In this document: positions 16,268 to 25,639 of the stretch, one piece after another
Layout of the letters: each line of letters opens with the position of its first letter
How positions within the stretch are numbered: position 1 is the stretch's first letter
Assembly: GCA_014237605.1 (NCBI GenBank)
Contig: JAAZZR010000006.1
Span: 1-45,725 of the forward strand
Length of the DNA: 45,725 bases
Source of the DNA: Nitrosomonadaceae bacterium
GTDB lineage: Bacteria; Pseudomonadota; Gammaproteobacteria; Burkholderiales; Nitrosomonadaceae
Direction of reading: 5' to 3'
The notes under the pieces: generated by a model
The model's database searches: none
What the model saw: only the letters and a program-made list of their open reading frames with translations
Told to the model about the DNA's origin: nothing
Program-made: the position numbers and the translations under genes

Positions 16268-16978
16268 ATGCACATTAAAATACTATTTTTCTCTCTACTA
16301 ATATTTATATATTCTGGTATAGCGAACGCGGATGAAGCATCATTAAAAAAATCACTCGCCCCTTATTTTCCCAATGAAAAAATTGAAGTACTAAAGAAGA
16401 TTCCTTCTCTACAGCTATATGAAATCACGGTTGGAGATCAGATTTTGTATGTTGATGAGAAGGCAAAATACTTGTTTTCTGGCCATCTTTTTGATTTAAA
16501 GAATGAAAAAAATCTCACTGAAGAACGTTTACAAGAAATAAAAAGTGCGCGAAAGGTGGATATTAATTCTCTACCCTTTGAATATGCAATTCAAGAAGTT
16601 AAAGGGAACGGAAAACGGAAACTTGTTATTTTTTCTGATCCTAATTGCGGCTACTGCAAGCGCCTAGAAAAAGAGTTGATTCATATTAATAATGTCACAA
16701 TTTACACATTCCTCTACCCGATTCTCAAGGGATCCAAAGAAATTTCTGAAACAATATGGTGTTCAGATGATAAGCTAAAATCCTGGAATAATTTCATGCT
16801 AAATGGTACAACTCCTACCGGAAGAAATTGTGAGGCACCAATTGATGTGCTCCTCAAAATTGGAAAACAGCATGGATTTAATAGTACTCCGACAATAGTT
16901 TTCGCTAATGGAAAAGTTGTACCGGGAATGATATCTGCAGAAATAATTGAGAAAAAACTAAATGAGTCTACAAACTGA
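16268..16978 (+). CDS. dsbC: thiol:disulfide isomerase DsbC
   Basis: Periplasmic disulfide isomerase of 236 aa. It has a signal peptide ending near GIANA, an N-terminal dimerisation domain (about 23-80, with ITVGDQILYVDEKAKYLFSG), a linker helix and a thioredoxin fold with active site C-G-Y-C at 127-130 preceded by VIFSDPN, and the cis-Pro block GFNSTPTIVFANGKVVPG. A second Cys pair (WCSDD and RNCEAP) matches the structural disulfide of DsbC. It would keep the many periplasmic c cytochromes and Cys-containing lipoproteins correctly folded. Confidence 0.92.
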   Translation: MHIKILFFSLLIFIYSGIANADEASLKKSLAPYFPNEKIEVLKKIPSLQLYEITVGDQILYVDEKAKYLFSGHLFDLKNEKNLTEERLQEIKSARKVDINSLPFEYAIQEVKGNGKRKLVIFSDPNCGYCKRLEKELIHINNVTIYTFLYPILKGSKEISETIWCSDDKLKSWNNFMLNGTTPTGRNCEAPIDVLLKIGKQHGFNSTPTIVFANGKVVPGMISAEIIEKKLNESTN

Positions 16979-16996
16979 TTAGGCAGGAAAGGCAAC

Positions 16997-18220
16997 TTAT
17001 TGAATTAAACCTTTCCGCCCATAATTTTTTGGCATGAGTACCCACATTTTTCCAGTTTGTTTCATTTTTCCGGCCTGGTCTGCAGCTTCTTTCCCGAAGC
17101 CCCAAAAAAAATCTCCACGAACACCACCTTTGATGACACCACCGGTATCTTGAGCTACCATTAACCGATCAAGTTTCTTACTACTATTAGGCCATGTGGT
17201 TGAAAGAAATACTGGCGCGCCCTGTGGGACAGCACGAGGATCAATTGCAAGGCTTCTTCCTCCAGTTAAGGGAACTCCAAGCGCCCCAATTGGCCCCGAT
17301 ATGCCTGCAGGTAGTTCACGAAAAAAAACATAGCTTGGATTCTGATGTAGCAGTTCATTCAATTTTTTAGAGTTCCTTATACCCCAAGCTTTAATTCCTT
17401 GCATAGAGGCCTTAGCCAAAGGTAGCTCTCCGCGTTTAACCAGTAATTTCCCAATAGATTGATAGGGATGGCCATTTTGATTATGGTAACCTACCCGCAC
17501 AATCTCACCACTGTCCATTTCTATCCGTCCTGATCCTTGAATTTGCAGGAAAAATAACTCAACAGCATCCTCAACCCATAAAAGTTCATGCCCTTGTAAA
17601 GGAGATGGGTCACTCTCGATCTCTGCACGACTGTAATAGGAAACTATTTTTTGACCTTCTAGTCTCCCTCTTAACCGTAAATGTTTAAGCTTTGGGTGTG
17701 CATTTCCCAAATCTACAACAAGTAACTCTTTGGGCGACTTATAGAGAGGGAAACGATATCGATCTGATAATTTACGACTGCCTTTTAATAAGGGCTCATA
17801 ATAACCAGTAATAAGGCCATCACTGCTACCATTAGAATTTAATACCTGATGTGGCTTAAAATTATGTTCAAAGAATTTATGTAATATAGCGTTATCATTT
17901 CTCGGTATTGAGGTCGCAAGTTCACAAGGTCTCATCCATAGCTTCTGATTCCTTAAAACTCTACAGCTCTGTAAAAAAGCATCTAAAGCTAGACGAATGT
18001 CGTCGCCCCTCCACCCGGGCAATGTATTCCAATTAGTTACTTTTAATGTTGCCACATCTGGTGAGACAACATGAGGCGGAATAACTCGTGAGACAGTATG
18101 AGGTGGAACTACTGGTGTTAGCGACCCTTTTGGATCAGAAAAAGGAATTATTGGTCCAGTTGAGCACGCATTAAGAAACAGTATAAGTGTGGCACTATAA
18201 AATCTTAATTGGTTTTTCAT
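16997..18220 (-). CDS. mltA: membrane-bound lytic murein transglycosylase A
   Basis: Outer-membrane lipoprotein that cleaves peptidoglycan glycan strands. At 407 aa it has a lipoprotein signal (MKNQLRFYSATLILFLNAC, Cys 19), the MltA domain (GLITGYYEPLLKGSRK, VEDAVELFFLQIQGSGRIE) and the C-terminal 3D domain with the three Asp motif (SLAIDPRAVPQGAPVFL, LMVAQDTGGVIKG, GVRGDFFWGFG). The gene ends only 19 bases from the dsbC stop on the other strand; a loose GGAAAGG/CCTTTCC inverted repeat spans that junction. Confidence 0.93.
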   Translation of the reverse strand: MKNQLRFYSATLILFLNACSTGPIIPFSDPKGSLTPVVPPHTVSRVIPPHVVSPDVATLKVTNWNTLPGWRGDDIRLALDAFLQSCRVLRNQKLWMRPCELATSIPRNDNAILHKFFEHNFKPHQVLNSNGSSDGLITGYYEPLLKGSRKLSDRYRFPLYKSPKELLVVDLGNAHPKLKHLRLRGRLEGQKIVSYYSRAEIESDPSPLQGHELLWVEDAVELFFLQIQGSGRIEMDSGEIVRVGYHNQNGHPYQSIGKLLVKRGELPLAKASMQGIKAWGIRNSKKLNELLHQNPSYVFFRELPAGISGPIGALGVPLTGGRSLAIDPRAVPQGAPVFLSTTWPNSSKKLDRLMVAQDTGGVIKGGVRGDFFWGFGKEAADQAGKMKQTGKMWVLMPKNYGRKGLIQ

Positions 18221-18270
18221 TGAATATTAGTTAAAGTTGTACTTTATAAATATACAGGAATCATTAAAAA

Positions 18271-18372
18271 ATGTGGGTAATACTATTAGAAATATTTGTG
18301 GCAGTAACATTAGCATTCATTATCATATGGTGGACTGTCCCTCGAAAGAAAAATGATAAGAAGAAAGACTGA
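18271..18372 (+). CDS. 33-aa single-helix membrane protein
   Basis: Short ORF, MWVILLEIFVAVTLAFIII followed by WWTVPRKKNDKKKD. It has one hydrophobic helix of about 19 residues, a WW interface and a strongly basic C-terminus that would stay in the cytoplasm. AGGA lies 11 bases before the ATG. The clean membrane topology and the ORF filling the gap between mltA and crcB argue that it is real. The layout resembles CcoQ-like or other single-helix accessory proteins, but no partner is in the window. Confidence 0.55.
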   Translation: MWVILLEIFVAVTLAFIIIWWTVPRKKNDKKKD

Positions 18373-18490
18373 TATTAAATATTAAAATATCCCTGGTTCC
18401 TACTAGTATCTACAAATACAATTTATATTCATTTATGATTCCCTGTTAAGGAGCATAATAAATCTCTACTCTCTTATAGTTAGTAGCAGA

Positions 18491-18877
18491 TTAATTCTGT
18501 GTAAAGAATTTCATAGTAAGCATTCCCAGTACTGTCATCATCAGCGAACCAAAAATATGAGAAGAAATAATGGCGAAAGCCCAGCTATACTGCTCGCGTA
18601 ATAACAACGTAACAGTTTCAACAGAGAATGTAGAAAAAGTAGTCAGGCCACCTAAAAACCCAGTAATAATAAACAACCGAGCCTCTGTAGGTACTGTGGT
18701 GTTCTGAAAAAAATATTCGGCTGCTATGCCGATGAAATAGCAACCAATCAGATTTGCCGCCAAAGTACCCAAAGGAAGAATCGGGAAGATTGCGTTTAAC
18801 ATCAAACCAAATCCCCAGCGAAGCCATGCTCCTAATGCCGCACCCACTCCTATTGCAATTAACGCGTAGACACCCAT
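18491..18877 (-). CDS. crcB: fluoride channel CrcB/FluC
   Basis: Inner-membrane dual-topology fluoride channel, 128 aa with four hydrophobic segments. Family motifs are present: GAALGAWLRWGFG, PLGTLAANLIGCYFIG and the pore block TGFLGGLTTFSTFSVET. It lies 96 bases downstream of recN on the same strand. I looked for a fluoride riboswitch in the 96-base leader and did not see one. Confidence 0.93.
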   Translation of the reverse strand: MGVYALIAIGVGAALGAWLRWGFGLMLNAIFPILPLGTLAANLIGCYFIGIAAEYFFQNTTVPTEARLFIITGFLGGLTTFSTFSVETVTLLLREQYSWAFAIISSHIFGSLMMTVLGMLTMKFFTQN

Positions 18878-18972
18878 TCGCTACCCAGAAATTAATAATT
18901 TTTGAAGATACAGTAATAATAAGCACTGATTATCATATCGGAACCCACATAAAGTTCATGCGAGCATGGCCC

Positions 18973-20655
18973 TTAATTCTTACTTTCTCGTAACATTTCA
19001 GCTGCATGTTTACGGGTAGTCTCTGTAATTTTCACACCACCCAACATACGTGCGATTTCTTCTATTCTTTCCTCATCCTTAAGTACAGTAACATGGCTCA
19101 GAACATTTCCACCATTATCCGAATCACCAAATTTAGCTACCTGCCATTGCTGATTACCTGCAGAAGCAACTTGCGCTAAATGTGTAACACACATCACCTG
19201 ACGTTCTATCCCTAATTTTTTTAAAAGCTCTCCGACAATCTCTGCGACTCGCCCGCCTATACCTGCATCAATCTCATCAAATATTAACGTTGGTACTACA
19301 CTAACCTCACTAGTAATAACCTGTATCGCGAGACTTATACGGGACAATTCTCCACCAGATACAATTTTTGCTAAAGGACCCAAGTTCATACCCTGATGAG
19401 GAGACACTTCAAACTCAATTTTCTCCATGCCGTGTACATTTCCTTGCTCCAAAGGCACCTGCTTAACTGAAAATTTTCCACCTTCCATCGCTAAAGTCTG
19501 CATAGCAACAGTCACCTGCTGAGTAAGCTTTTGGGCCGCGCCATCTCTCACTGTACTCAATTTTTTTGCAAGCTTAAGGTATATATCTTTAGCAATTGCC
19601 TCCTCCTTTATCATCGCTTTGCCATCACCAATTTGATTAAGTCCATCTAATTTATTAGTAAATATTTTTAATAAATTAGGTATTTCATCCGGGACAACAC
19701 GATATTTTCTAGCGGCAGCATGAACAACAGTTAGCCGTTCTTCCATTTCTTGCAAAACTTTTGGATCTAGCTCAAGACCCTGTTTATACCGTTCCAACTC
19801 ATAGACTGTTTCTTGTAATTGAATTTGCGCAGAATCCAGCATATCAAGCACACCTTTTAGGTCGGCATCGTATTGGAGCAAACCTTTTAAATGAGAGACC
19901 ACTAAATTAATCTGAACAAGAGATGCAGATTCACTCTCTGATAAAATCTCTAAGCATTTATGAACAGCCTCTATTAGGCTTGCGGAATGAGCTAATCTAC
20001 TATGATCAGACTTAAGGGTCTGCCACTCATTAGGGGAAAAATTTAATGACAAAAGCTCTCGACTTTGTAATTCCAGCTCCTCTCGCTCCTGCTCAAAGGA
20101 AGTGGTATTCTGCTCCCATTCTATACGTCTCTTTTGTAAGCCCTGCCAACGAAGAAAACTAGTAGCCACCTCCTTTACAAGCTCACCACCTCCAGAGAAT
20201 CTATCTAATAAGTCCCGTTGCTCTTCAGTACGTAATAATGATTGATGCTCATGCTGTCCATGTATATCGACTAGTTTTCCCCCTGCCATACGTAGTTGCT
20301 GTAGGGTTACAGGACGACCATTAATAAAACCACGGGAGCGCCCGCCAGCTTCTATGATCCGACGCATTAAGCATACATTTACTTCATCCCCATGCCCTTC
20401 TAGATCATTTTCGCGTAGCCAAACCAGTAATTCTGGAGATTCACTCACATCAAACTCTGCACTTATTTCAGCACGCTTACTACCATTGCGCACCTGACCT
20501 GCATCGCTGCGTTCACCTAATGAAAGTGAAAGTGCATCTATCAAGATCGATTTGCCTGCCCCAGTTTCTCCTGTAAGAACAGTGAATCCTCGGCCAAACT
20601 CCACCTCCATCCTATCAACAATAACAAAATCTCGAATGTTTAAGAACCTTAGCAT
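18973..20655 (-). CDS. recN: DNA repair protein RecN
   Basis: SMC-like cytoplasmic ATPase for double-strand break repair. From the ATG at 20655 the protein is 560 aa, as usual; a longer reading adds 14 unlikely residues. It has Walker A GETGAGKS (about 29-36), the H-G-Q-H-E-H-Q-S block, a central coiled coil (about 160-360), signature motif KIVSGGELSRISLA and Walker B TLIFDEIDAGIGG with a late VTHLAQVA. It follows nadK by 23 bases on the same strand, a common pairing with hrcA upstream. No LexA-type box was recognised in front. Confidence 0.95.
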   Translation of the reverse strand: MLRFLNIRDFVIVDRMEVEFGRGFTVLTGETGAGKSILIDALSLSLGERSDAGQVRNGSKRAEISAEFDVSESPELLVWLRENDLEGHGDEVNVCLMRRIIEAGGRSRGFINGRPVTLQQLRMAGGKLVDIHGQHEHQSLLRTEEQRDLLDRFSGGGELVKEVATSFLRWQGLQKRRIEWEQNTTSFEQEREELELQSRELLSLNFSPNEWQTLKSDHSRLAHSASLIEAVHKCLEILSESESASLVQINLVVSHLKGLLQYDADLKGVLDMLDSAQIQLQETVYELERYKQGLELDPKVLQEMEERLTVVHAAARKYRVVPDEIPNLLKIFTNKLDGLNQIGDGKAMIKEEAIAKDIYLKLAKKLSTVRDGAAQKLTQQVTVAMQTLAMEGGKFSVKQVPLEQGNVHGMEKIEFEVSPHQGMNLGPLAKIVSGGELSRISLAIQVITSEVSVVPTLIFDEIDAGIGGRVAEIVGELLKKLGIERQVMCVTHLAQVASAGNQQWQVAKFGDSDNGGNVLSHVTVLKDEERIEEIARMLGGVKITETTRKHAAEMLRESKN

Positions 20656-20678
20656 AGTGATAAAGAAACGACTTATTT

Positions 20679-21551
20679 TTAGGAAAACCCACTCCACCCA
20701 AGCTTCTCTCGCAACATACGATAGTAGCTGTGACTAGAGGAGTGAAGTAACCTTGCAGTATGAGGAGATCGGCGAATTACTACCTTATCACTTTTATTTA
20801 AATTGAAATGAGAATGGCTATCTGAATGGATACGAGCACCTCCAGCACGGTGCATCAAAATTTCAACCGTAGCCTCGGGCCCTACTACGATGGGTCGGTT
20901 ACTTAATGTATGCGGGCTAACTGGTACTAAAGCAATCAAATCGAGCCTAGGATGTAAAATCGGCCCCCCACATGATAGGGCATAAGCTGTAGAACCTGTA
21001 GGAGTAGCGACTATCAGGCCATCTGATCGTAAAGAATATACATACCCTCCATCAATATGTACTTCAAACTCAATCATGCCTCTACCATTCCCCCTATTTA
21101 CAGCCACATCATTGAATGCTAAAGCACTAAATAAATTATCCTTACCACGTATCACTTCAGCAGAAAGCAACATCCGCCTCTCAGTAACATAATTACCTTC
21201 AAAAATAGAACTTAAGGTCTCTAGCATGGTCTCAATAGAAAGGTCTGTGAGAAACCCAAGCCGACCCTGGTTAATTCCAACCAGCGGCACATCAAAAGGA
21301 GCCAACCGGCGTGCAATATTGAGCATAGTGCCATCACCACCTAGAACAATTGCCAAATCAACCTTCACACCAATTTCATCTAAAGTCAGTATAGGATATT
21401 TTTTTCCCGGAATATTTGACGCAGTAAGACTATCCAATACCACAATAAGATTGCGGCTTTCTAAAAACTTTCCTAGACGCAGAAGTGGCGCCATAATTTC
21501 AGGATTCTTATACTTACCAATTAGAGCTATAGTTTTAAATAAAGAATTCAT
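20679..21551 (-). CDS. nadK: NAD kinase
   Basis: Cytoplasmic enzyme phosphorylating NAD to NADP. From the ATG at 21551 (MNSLFKTIALIGKYKNPEI) it is 290 aa, the typical size; a longer frame begins 28 codons earlier without family similarity. It contains the G-G-D-G-T motif (71-75), N-x-x-x-L-G-F-L-T-D, and the D-G-L-I-V-A-T-P-T-G-S-T-A-Y block that binds the nucleotide. It lies divergent to hrcA and directly before recN. Confidence 0.95.
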   Translation of the reverse strand: MNSLFKTIALIGKYKNPEIMAPLLRLGKFLESRNLIVVLDSLTASNIPGKKYPILTLDEIGVKVDLAIVLGGDGTMLNIARRLAPFDVPLVGINQGRLGFLTDLSIETMLETLSSIFEGNYVTERRMLLSAEVIRGKDNLFSALAFNDVAVNRGNGRGMIEFEVHIDGGYVYSLRSDGLIVATPTGSTAYALSCGGPILHPRLDLIALVPVSPHTLSNRPIVVGPEATVEILMHRAGGARIHSDSHSHFNLNKSDKVVIRRSPHTARLLHSSSHSYYRMLREKLGWSGFS

Positions 21552-21701
21552 TACAAAGTTAAATATGAACCAATCATAATATAAATTTAGTGGAGCTACC
21601 TTCATGATTAAACCATATTGGGCATCACGTGACAAAGAATTCAGATTCAGAATAAAAAATTTTTTTACTTATCCTTTGGTCCAAGACCCTCAGTCCTCGT
21701 G

Positions 21702-21707
21702 TAGAAT
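21702..21707 (+). promoter_or_regulatory. -10 element very close to hrcA start
   Basis: TAGAAT ends six bases before the hrcA ATG, which would put the transcription start at or next to the start codon (leaderless or nearly so). No good -35 at 17 bases. No CIRCE inverted repeat is present. Confidence 0.25.
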
Positions 21708-21713
21708 ATTTCA

Positions 21714-22733
21714 ATGCTTAATGAACGCGCCAAAATCTTACTAAAAACATTAATTGAACTCTATATCAGAGAAGGTCATCCAGTAGGGTCTCATTCGCTT
21801 TCCAAATTCCCAGGATTGAATCTAAGTCCTGCTACCATACGTAATGTTATGGTAAGCCTTGAGAAAATGGGTTTTGTTAGTAGTCCTCATACCTCCTCTG
21901 GACGAATCCCTACTCCACTTGGCTATCGATTATTTGTGGACACCTTACTGGTTGTAAAGCCTCTTGACTCTATTGAAATTCATCATCTAGAAAATCAATT
22001 GCCTCCAAATACTCCATCTCGTTTGATTAACTCAGCATCTCAGTTATTGTCTGAATTAACACATTTTGCAGGCATAGCTGTAACCTCTAAACACAACAAT
22101 ACAGTATTTCGTTATATTGAATTCATGACCTTATTTGAAAAACGAGTTCTACTCATTATTGTCACTCCTGAAGGCGACGTACAAAACCGAATAATCTTTA
22201 CTGATAAAATATATAGTCAAGCAGAATTAATAGAAGCTGCTAACTTCATCAACCAAAATTATGCTGGCTGCGCATTAAAAGAAATTCGGAGCCGCCTCCG
22301 TAACGAACTGAAGAAATTACATCGCGACATGAGTAGCCTTATGACCACAGCTATTGAGGCAAGTAGTGAGGCAATTAATGATAGTAGTGAGATTATGGTA
22401 GTGACGGGTGAACGCAGACTACTTGATGTACAAGATTTATCAAGTAATATGGTAAGCTTAAAAGAGCTATTTAGTCTATTTGAGCAAAAAACTGCGTTAC
22501 TACGATTATTAGAATTTAGCCAAAAAGCACAAGGCGTACAGGTATTTATTGGGGGCGAATCAGATATGGCGACTCCAAATGAAATTAGCGTTATTACTGC
22601 ACCCTACGAGGCAGATGGAAAAACTATTGGCACAGTTGGTGTAATTGGTCCTATTCGAATGGCTTATGAACGTGTTATTCCAATTGTAGACGTAACAGCT
22701 AAGCTGCTTTCCAACGCGCTATCCCACCATTAA
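21714..22733 (+). CDS. hrcA: heat-shock repressor HrcA
   Basis: Winged-helix repressor that binds CIRCE elements of chaperone genes. The 339-aa protein opens with the DNA-binding domain (MLNERAKILLKTLIELYIRE, PVGSHSLSK, LSPATIRNVM, GFVSSPHTSSGRIPTPLGYR) and continues with the GAF-like dimerisation domain (FIGGE, ISVITAPYEADGKTIGTVGVIGPIRMAYERVIPIV). No CIRCE element (TTAGCACTC-N9-GAGTGCTAA) is in its own upstream region, so it does not seem to repress itself. grpE-dnaK-dnaJ are not in the window. Confidence 0.95.
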   Translation: MLNERAKILLKTLIELYIREGHPVGSHSLSKFPGLNLSPATIRNVMVSLEKMGFVSSPHTSSGRIPTPLGYRLFVDTLLVVKPLDSIEIHHLENQLPPNTPSRLINSASQLLSELTHFAGIAVTSKHNNTVFRYIEFMTLFEKRVLLIIVTPEGDVQNRIIFTDKIYSQAELIEAANFINQNYAGCALKEIRSRLRNELKKLHRDMSSLMTTAIEASSEAINDSSEIMVVTGERRLLDVQDLSSNMVSLKELFSLFEQKTALLRLLEFSQKAQGVQVFIGGESDMATPNEISVITAPYEADGKTIGTVGVIGPIRMAYERVIPIVDVTAKLLSNALSHH

Positions 22734-22792
22734 TTTAGCTGATGCGATCCATCTATACTGTTTTAAATTCAACATTCTAAATACCATTAAAA

Positions 22793-23887
22793 ATGAACCC
22801 AATGTCTTCTCAATCTAATTACCAACATGGATCTTCTAGTAAGACTGGTATCTTGCTCGTAAATCTTGGCACTCCAGATGCCCCGACCGCGAAAGCTCTG
22901 AAACCGTACCTTAAAGAGTTTCTAAGTAATTCAAGAGTAATTGAAATTCCTAAGTGGGTCTGGTGGCCAATACTAAATATTATCATCCTAAATACTCGCC
23001 CCAAGAAATCTGCAGAGAAGTATTCTTTAGTTTGGACAAAAGAGGGCTCACCGTTGAGAGTCCATACTGAGCGACAGACCAAATTGCTGCTAGAGCTCAT
23101 TGGAGAGCGTATGAAACCAGCCCCATTGGTAGAATATGCTATGAGTATAGGAAACCCATCTATTTCAGAAGTACTAGCACGAATGAAACAACATGGTTGC
23201 GAACGTATCTTAGTATTACCGCTCTACCCTCAATATGCAGCTAGCAGCACTGCAGCAGCACTTGACGGTGTATTTGACCAGTTAAGAAAAATGCGAAATG
23301 TCCCAGCTATCCGGACGGTCAAACATTACCATGACCATCCTGGTTATATTAGTGCTCTCGCACAAAATGTACGTGATTATTGGATGAAGAATGGAGAACC
23401 AGATAAGCTGGTCATGAGCTTCCACGGTGTACCGCGATTCAGCTTGGACAAGGGAGATCCTTACCATTGCGAATGCCAGAAAACAGGCAGACTTTTAGCC
23501 GAAGAACTTAATTTGGATGCAGAAAGATTCCAAATTTGCTTTCAGTCCCGTTTTGGTCGGACTGAATGGTTAAGACCATATACAGCGGAAATACTAGAAC
23601 AACTTGGCAAGAATAATACTAGAAGAATCGATGTAATTTGTCCCGGTTTTGTTTCTGACTGCCTTGAAACACTGGAAGAAATAGCTATAGAAGGAAAGGC
23701 CACATTCATTCAAGCTGGAGGTCAAGAGTTTCATTATATCCCTTGCCTTAATGAACGTGACGATTGGATACATGCCTTAACTGATATCGCTCTCACTAAT
23801 TTAGAGGGCTGGATTGGCTTAGAAGACTCAAAGGAAAATACTGAGCAATCACGGAAATTAGCTATTGAAATGGGGGCAAAAAATTAA
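22793..23887 (+). CDS. hemH: ferrochelatase
   Basis: Inserts ferrous iron into protoporphyrin IX, the last heme step, which supplies the many cytochromes coded nearby. The 364-aa protein contains [13 protein letters not shown] near the N-terminus, [16 protein letters not shown]-type block, the catalytic-His motif V-M-S-F-H-G-V-P and the D-P-Y-x-C-E-C-x-K-T segment, then [15 protein letters not shown] with the conserved Glu. It lies 59 bases after hrcA on the same strand. The start is MNP or MSS three codons on; both are possible. Confidence 0.94.
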   Translation: MNPMSSQSNYQHGSSSKTGILLVNLGTPDAPTAKALKPYLKEFLSNSRVIEIPKWVWWPILNIIILNTRPKKSAEKYSLVWTKEGSPLRVHTERQTKLLLELIGERMKPAPLVEYAMSIGNPSISEVLARMKQHGCERILVLPLYPQYAASSTAAALDGVFDQLRKMRNVPAIRTVKHYHDHPGYISALAQNVRDYWMKNGEPDKLVMSFHGVPRFSLDKGDPYHCECQKTGRLLAEELNLDAERFQICFQSRFGRTEWLRPYTAEILEQLGKNNTRRIDVICPGFVSDCLETLEEIAIEGKATFIQAGGQEFHYIPCLNERDDWIHALTDIALTNLEGWIGLEDSKENTEQSRKLAIEMGAKN

Positions 23888-23943
23888 CAAGAGAAATAAT
23901 TAGTGCAAAGATCCTAACGATTCTCTACTGCATATGGATCCAT

Positions 23944-24612
23944 TCAACGCTCAATTCTGCTTTTATTTTTTCTGTTTTTCTCAAACCAAACTCGAACGAA
24001 TTGTATAATGCCTGGAATTATTGAAATAAAAACGATCCCAAGGATGAACAAAGAAAGATTATCCTTAACTATAGGTACATTTCCAAAGAAATAACCACCA
24101 AAAACAAAGAAATTAATCCAAAATAAGCCACCAATTGCACTATATGACATAAAAGTCGTATAAGTCATATGTCCAATACCTGCAACAAATGGTGCAAAAG
24201 TACGAAAAATGGGTAGGAAACGAGCAAATATTATAGTCTTTCCGCCATGCTTCTTATAAAATAAATTGGTTCTATCTAGATGCTTGCGATTTAATATGCG
24301 CGAGTCAGTCCGTGAAAAAATCTTGGGCCCTAAATAACGCCCGATCCAATAATTTGTATTATCTCCTGCGAAGGCAGCAAGCATTAGAAGCATTACCAGA
24401 AACTGCACATCCATTACACCATTTGCTGCAACTGCACCTGCAACAAACAACAGAGAGTCTCCTGGTAGGAAGGGCATTATAACCAGCCCAGTCTCACAAA
24501 AAATAATCAAAAACAATACAAGATAAACCCAACTCTCGTAATTTTCAATCAACCAGACAAGATGGCGGTCTAAATGCAGAACGATATCGATGAAGCCGGT
24601 AAGAAGTTCCAA
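23944..24612 (-). CDS. DedA-family membrane protein
   Basis: Inner-membrane protein of the DedA/SNARE-associated family, which takes part in undecaprenyl phosphate or phospholipid flipping and membrane homeostasis. The 222-aa protein has the family motifs E-T-G-L-V-I-M-P-F-L-P-G-D-S, F-A-G-D-N-T-N-Y-W-I-G-R-Y and F-A-R-F-L-P-I-F-R-T-F-A-P-F-V-A-G, and about five hydrophobic segments with a basic C-terminus (KNRKNKSRIER). It stands between convergent hemH and the secDF operon end. Confidence 0.9.
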   Translation of the reverse strand: MELLTGFIDIVLHLDRHLVWLIENYESWVYLVLFLIIFCETGLVIMPFLPGDSLLFVAGAVAANGVMDVQFLVMLLMLAAFAGDNTNYWIGRYLGPKIFSRTDSRILNRKHLDRTNLFYKKHGGKTIIFARFLPIFRTFAPFVAGIGHMTYTTFMSYSAIGGLFWINFFVFGGYFFGNVPIVKDNLSLFILGIVFISIIPGIIQFVRVWFEKNRKNKSRIER

Positions 24613-24650
24613 AATATCCCAATAAAAAACGTGACAAATCGATAATTAAA

Positions 24651-25586
24651 TTAAGGCACAGCCTCTTCTTTTGTCTCTTTCTTTTCTATTTTAACAAGAT
24701 CTTCACGTGTAACACCCAGTAGCATGACTATAGGGCTTGCTACCAGCACCGCAGAATATATACCGAAACAAATGCCAATAGTAAGCGCTAGAGCAAAGTA
24801 ATGTAACGCCTCACCGCCAAAAAAAAGCATTGAGCATACTGCCATCTGAGTGCAGCCATGGGTAATAATAGTGCGCGACATAGTACGGGTAATTGCATTA
24901 TCAATAACCTGCTCTACTGAAGCCTTACGCATTTTACGAAAATTCTCACGTATACGATCAAATACTACTACCGATTCATTTACCGAATAACCTAGAATTG
25001 CTAGTACTGCAGCAAGTACTGTTAATGAAAACTCCCACTGAAAAAAAGCAAAGAAGCCAAGAATTATTACTACGTCATGTAAATTTGCAATAATAGCGGC
25101 AACACCAAACTTCCATTCAAAACGCATAGCAAGGTATGCAATGATTCCTAATGAAACAATCAGCAGGGCAAGCGCACCATTTTCAACTAATTCCTCGCCC
25201 ACTTGTGGACCAACAAACTCTACTCGACGCATTTCTACTGTACTGTCTTCCTGACGCAATGCTTTCATCACAACCTCTGACAGCTGAGCGCTAGATATTT
25301 CAGGCTTAGTAGGCAAGCGTATTAGCACATCACTTGAATTTCCAAAATGCTGGACACTAGCATCCGGCATTCCAATGCCAGCAAGGGTATTCCGTACCTT
25401 ATTCAAATCAGCAGTCTGACTGTAGCCAACTTCCATCACCGTTCCACCGGTAAAATCGACACCTAAATTTAATCCCTTAGTAACGAGAAAAAACACGGCA
25501 ATAATGAAAGTTAAAAGTGAAATAGTGGTCGTATATTTACCCCAACTCATAAAGGGAATATCACGCCTGAACCTGAAAAACTCCAT
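24651..25586 (-). CDS. secF: preprotein translocase subunit SecF
   Basis: Inner-membrane partner of SecD that uses the proton gradient to help export through SecYEG. The 311-aa protein has six hydrophobic segments, the first periplasmic loop starting LGVDFTGGTVMEVGY, and family blocks GYSVNESVVVFDRIRENFRK and AITRTMSRTIITHGCTQ. It follows secD by 53 bases and ends the queA-tgt-yajC-secD-secF run. Confidence 0.95.
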   Translation of the reverse strand: MEFFRFRRDIPFMSWGKYTTTISLLTFIIAVFFLVTKGLNLGVDFTGGTVMEVGYSQTADLNKVRNTLAGIGMPDASVQHFGNSSDVLIRLPTKPEISSAQLSEVVMKALRQEDSTVEMRRVEFVGPQVGEELVENGALALLIVSLGIIAYLAMRFEWKFGVAAIIANLHDVVIILGFFAFFQWEFSLTVLAAVLAILGYSVNESVVVFDRIRENFRKMRKASVEQVIDNAITRTMSRTIITHGCTQMAVCSMLFFGGEALHYFALALTIGICFGIYSAVLVASPIVMLLGVTREDLVKIEKKETKEEAVP

Positions 25587-25639
25587 AGAAAACCTTTAGA
25601 TTCTTACAAAATTATAGTTACCATTTAATATCACGGATA

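Noticed and set aside
16979-17019. Bidirectional terminator between dsbC and mltA
   Set aside because: The GGAAAGG/CCTTTCC arms are loose, have a long loop, overlap the mltA end and lack a T-run.
18878-18972. Fluoride riboswitch in front of crcB
   Set aside because: The leader lacks the conserved GG-GATG and pseudoknot segments; sequence is AT-rich and unstructured by eye.
21552-21713. CIRCE element in front of hrcA
   Set aside because: No inverted TTAGCACTC repeat is present between nadK and hrcA.
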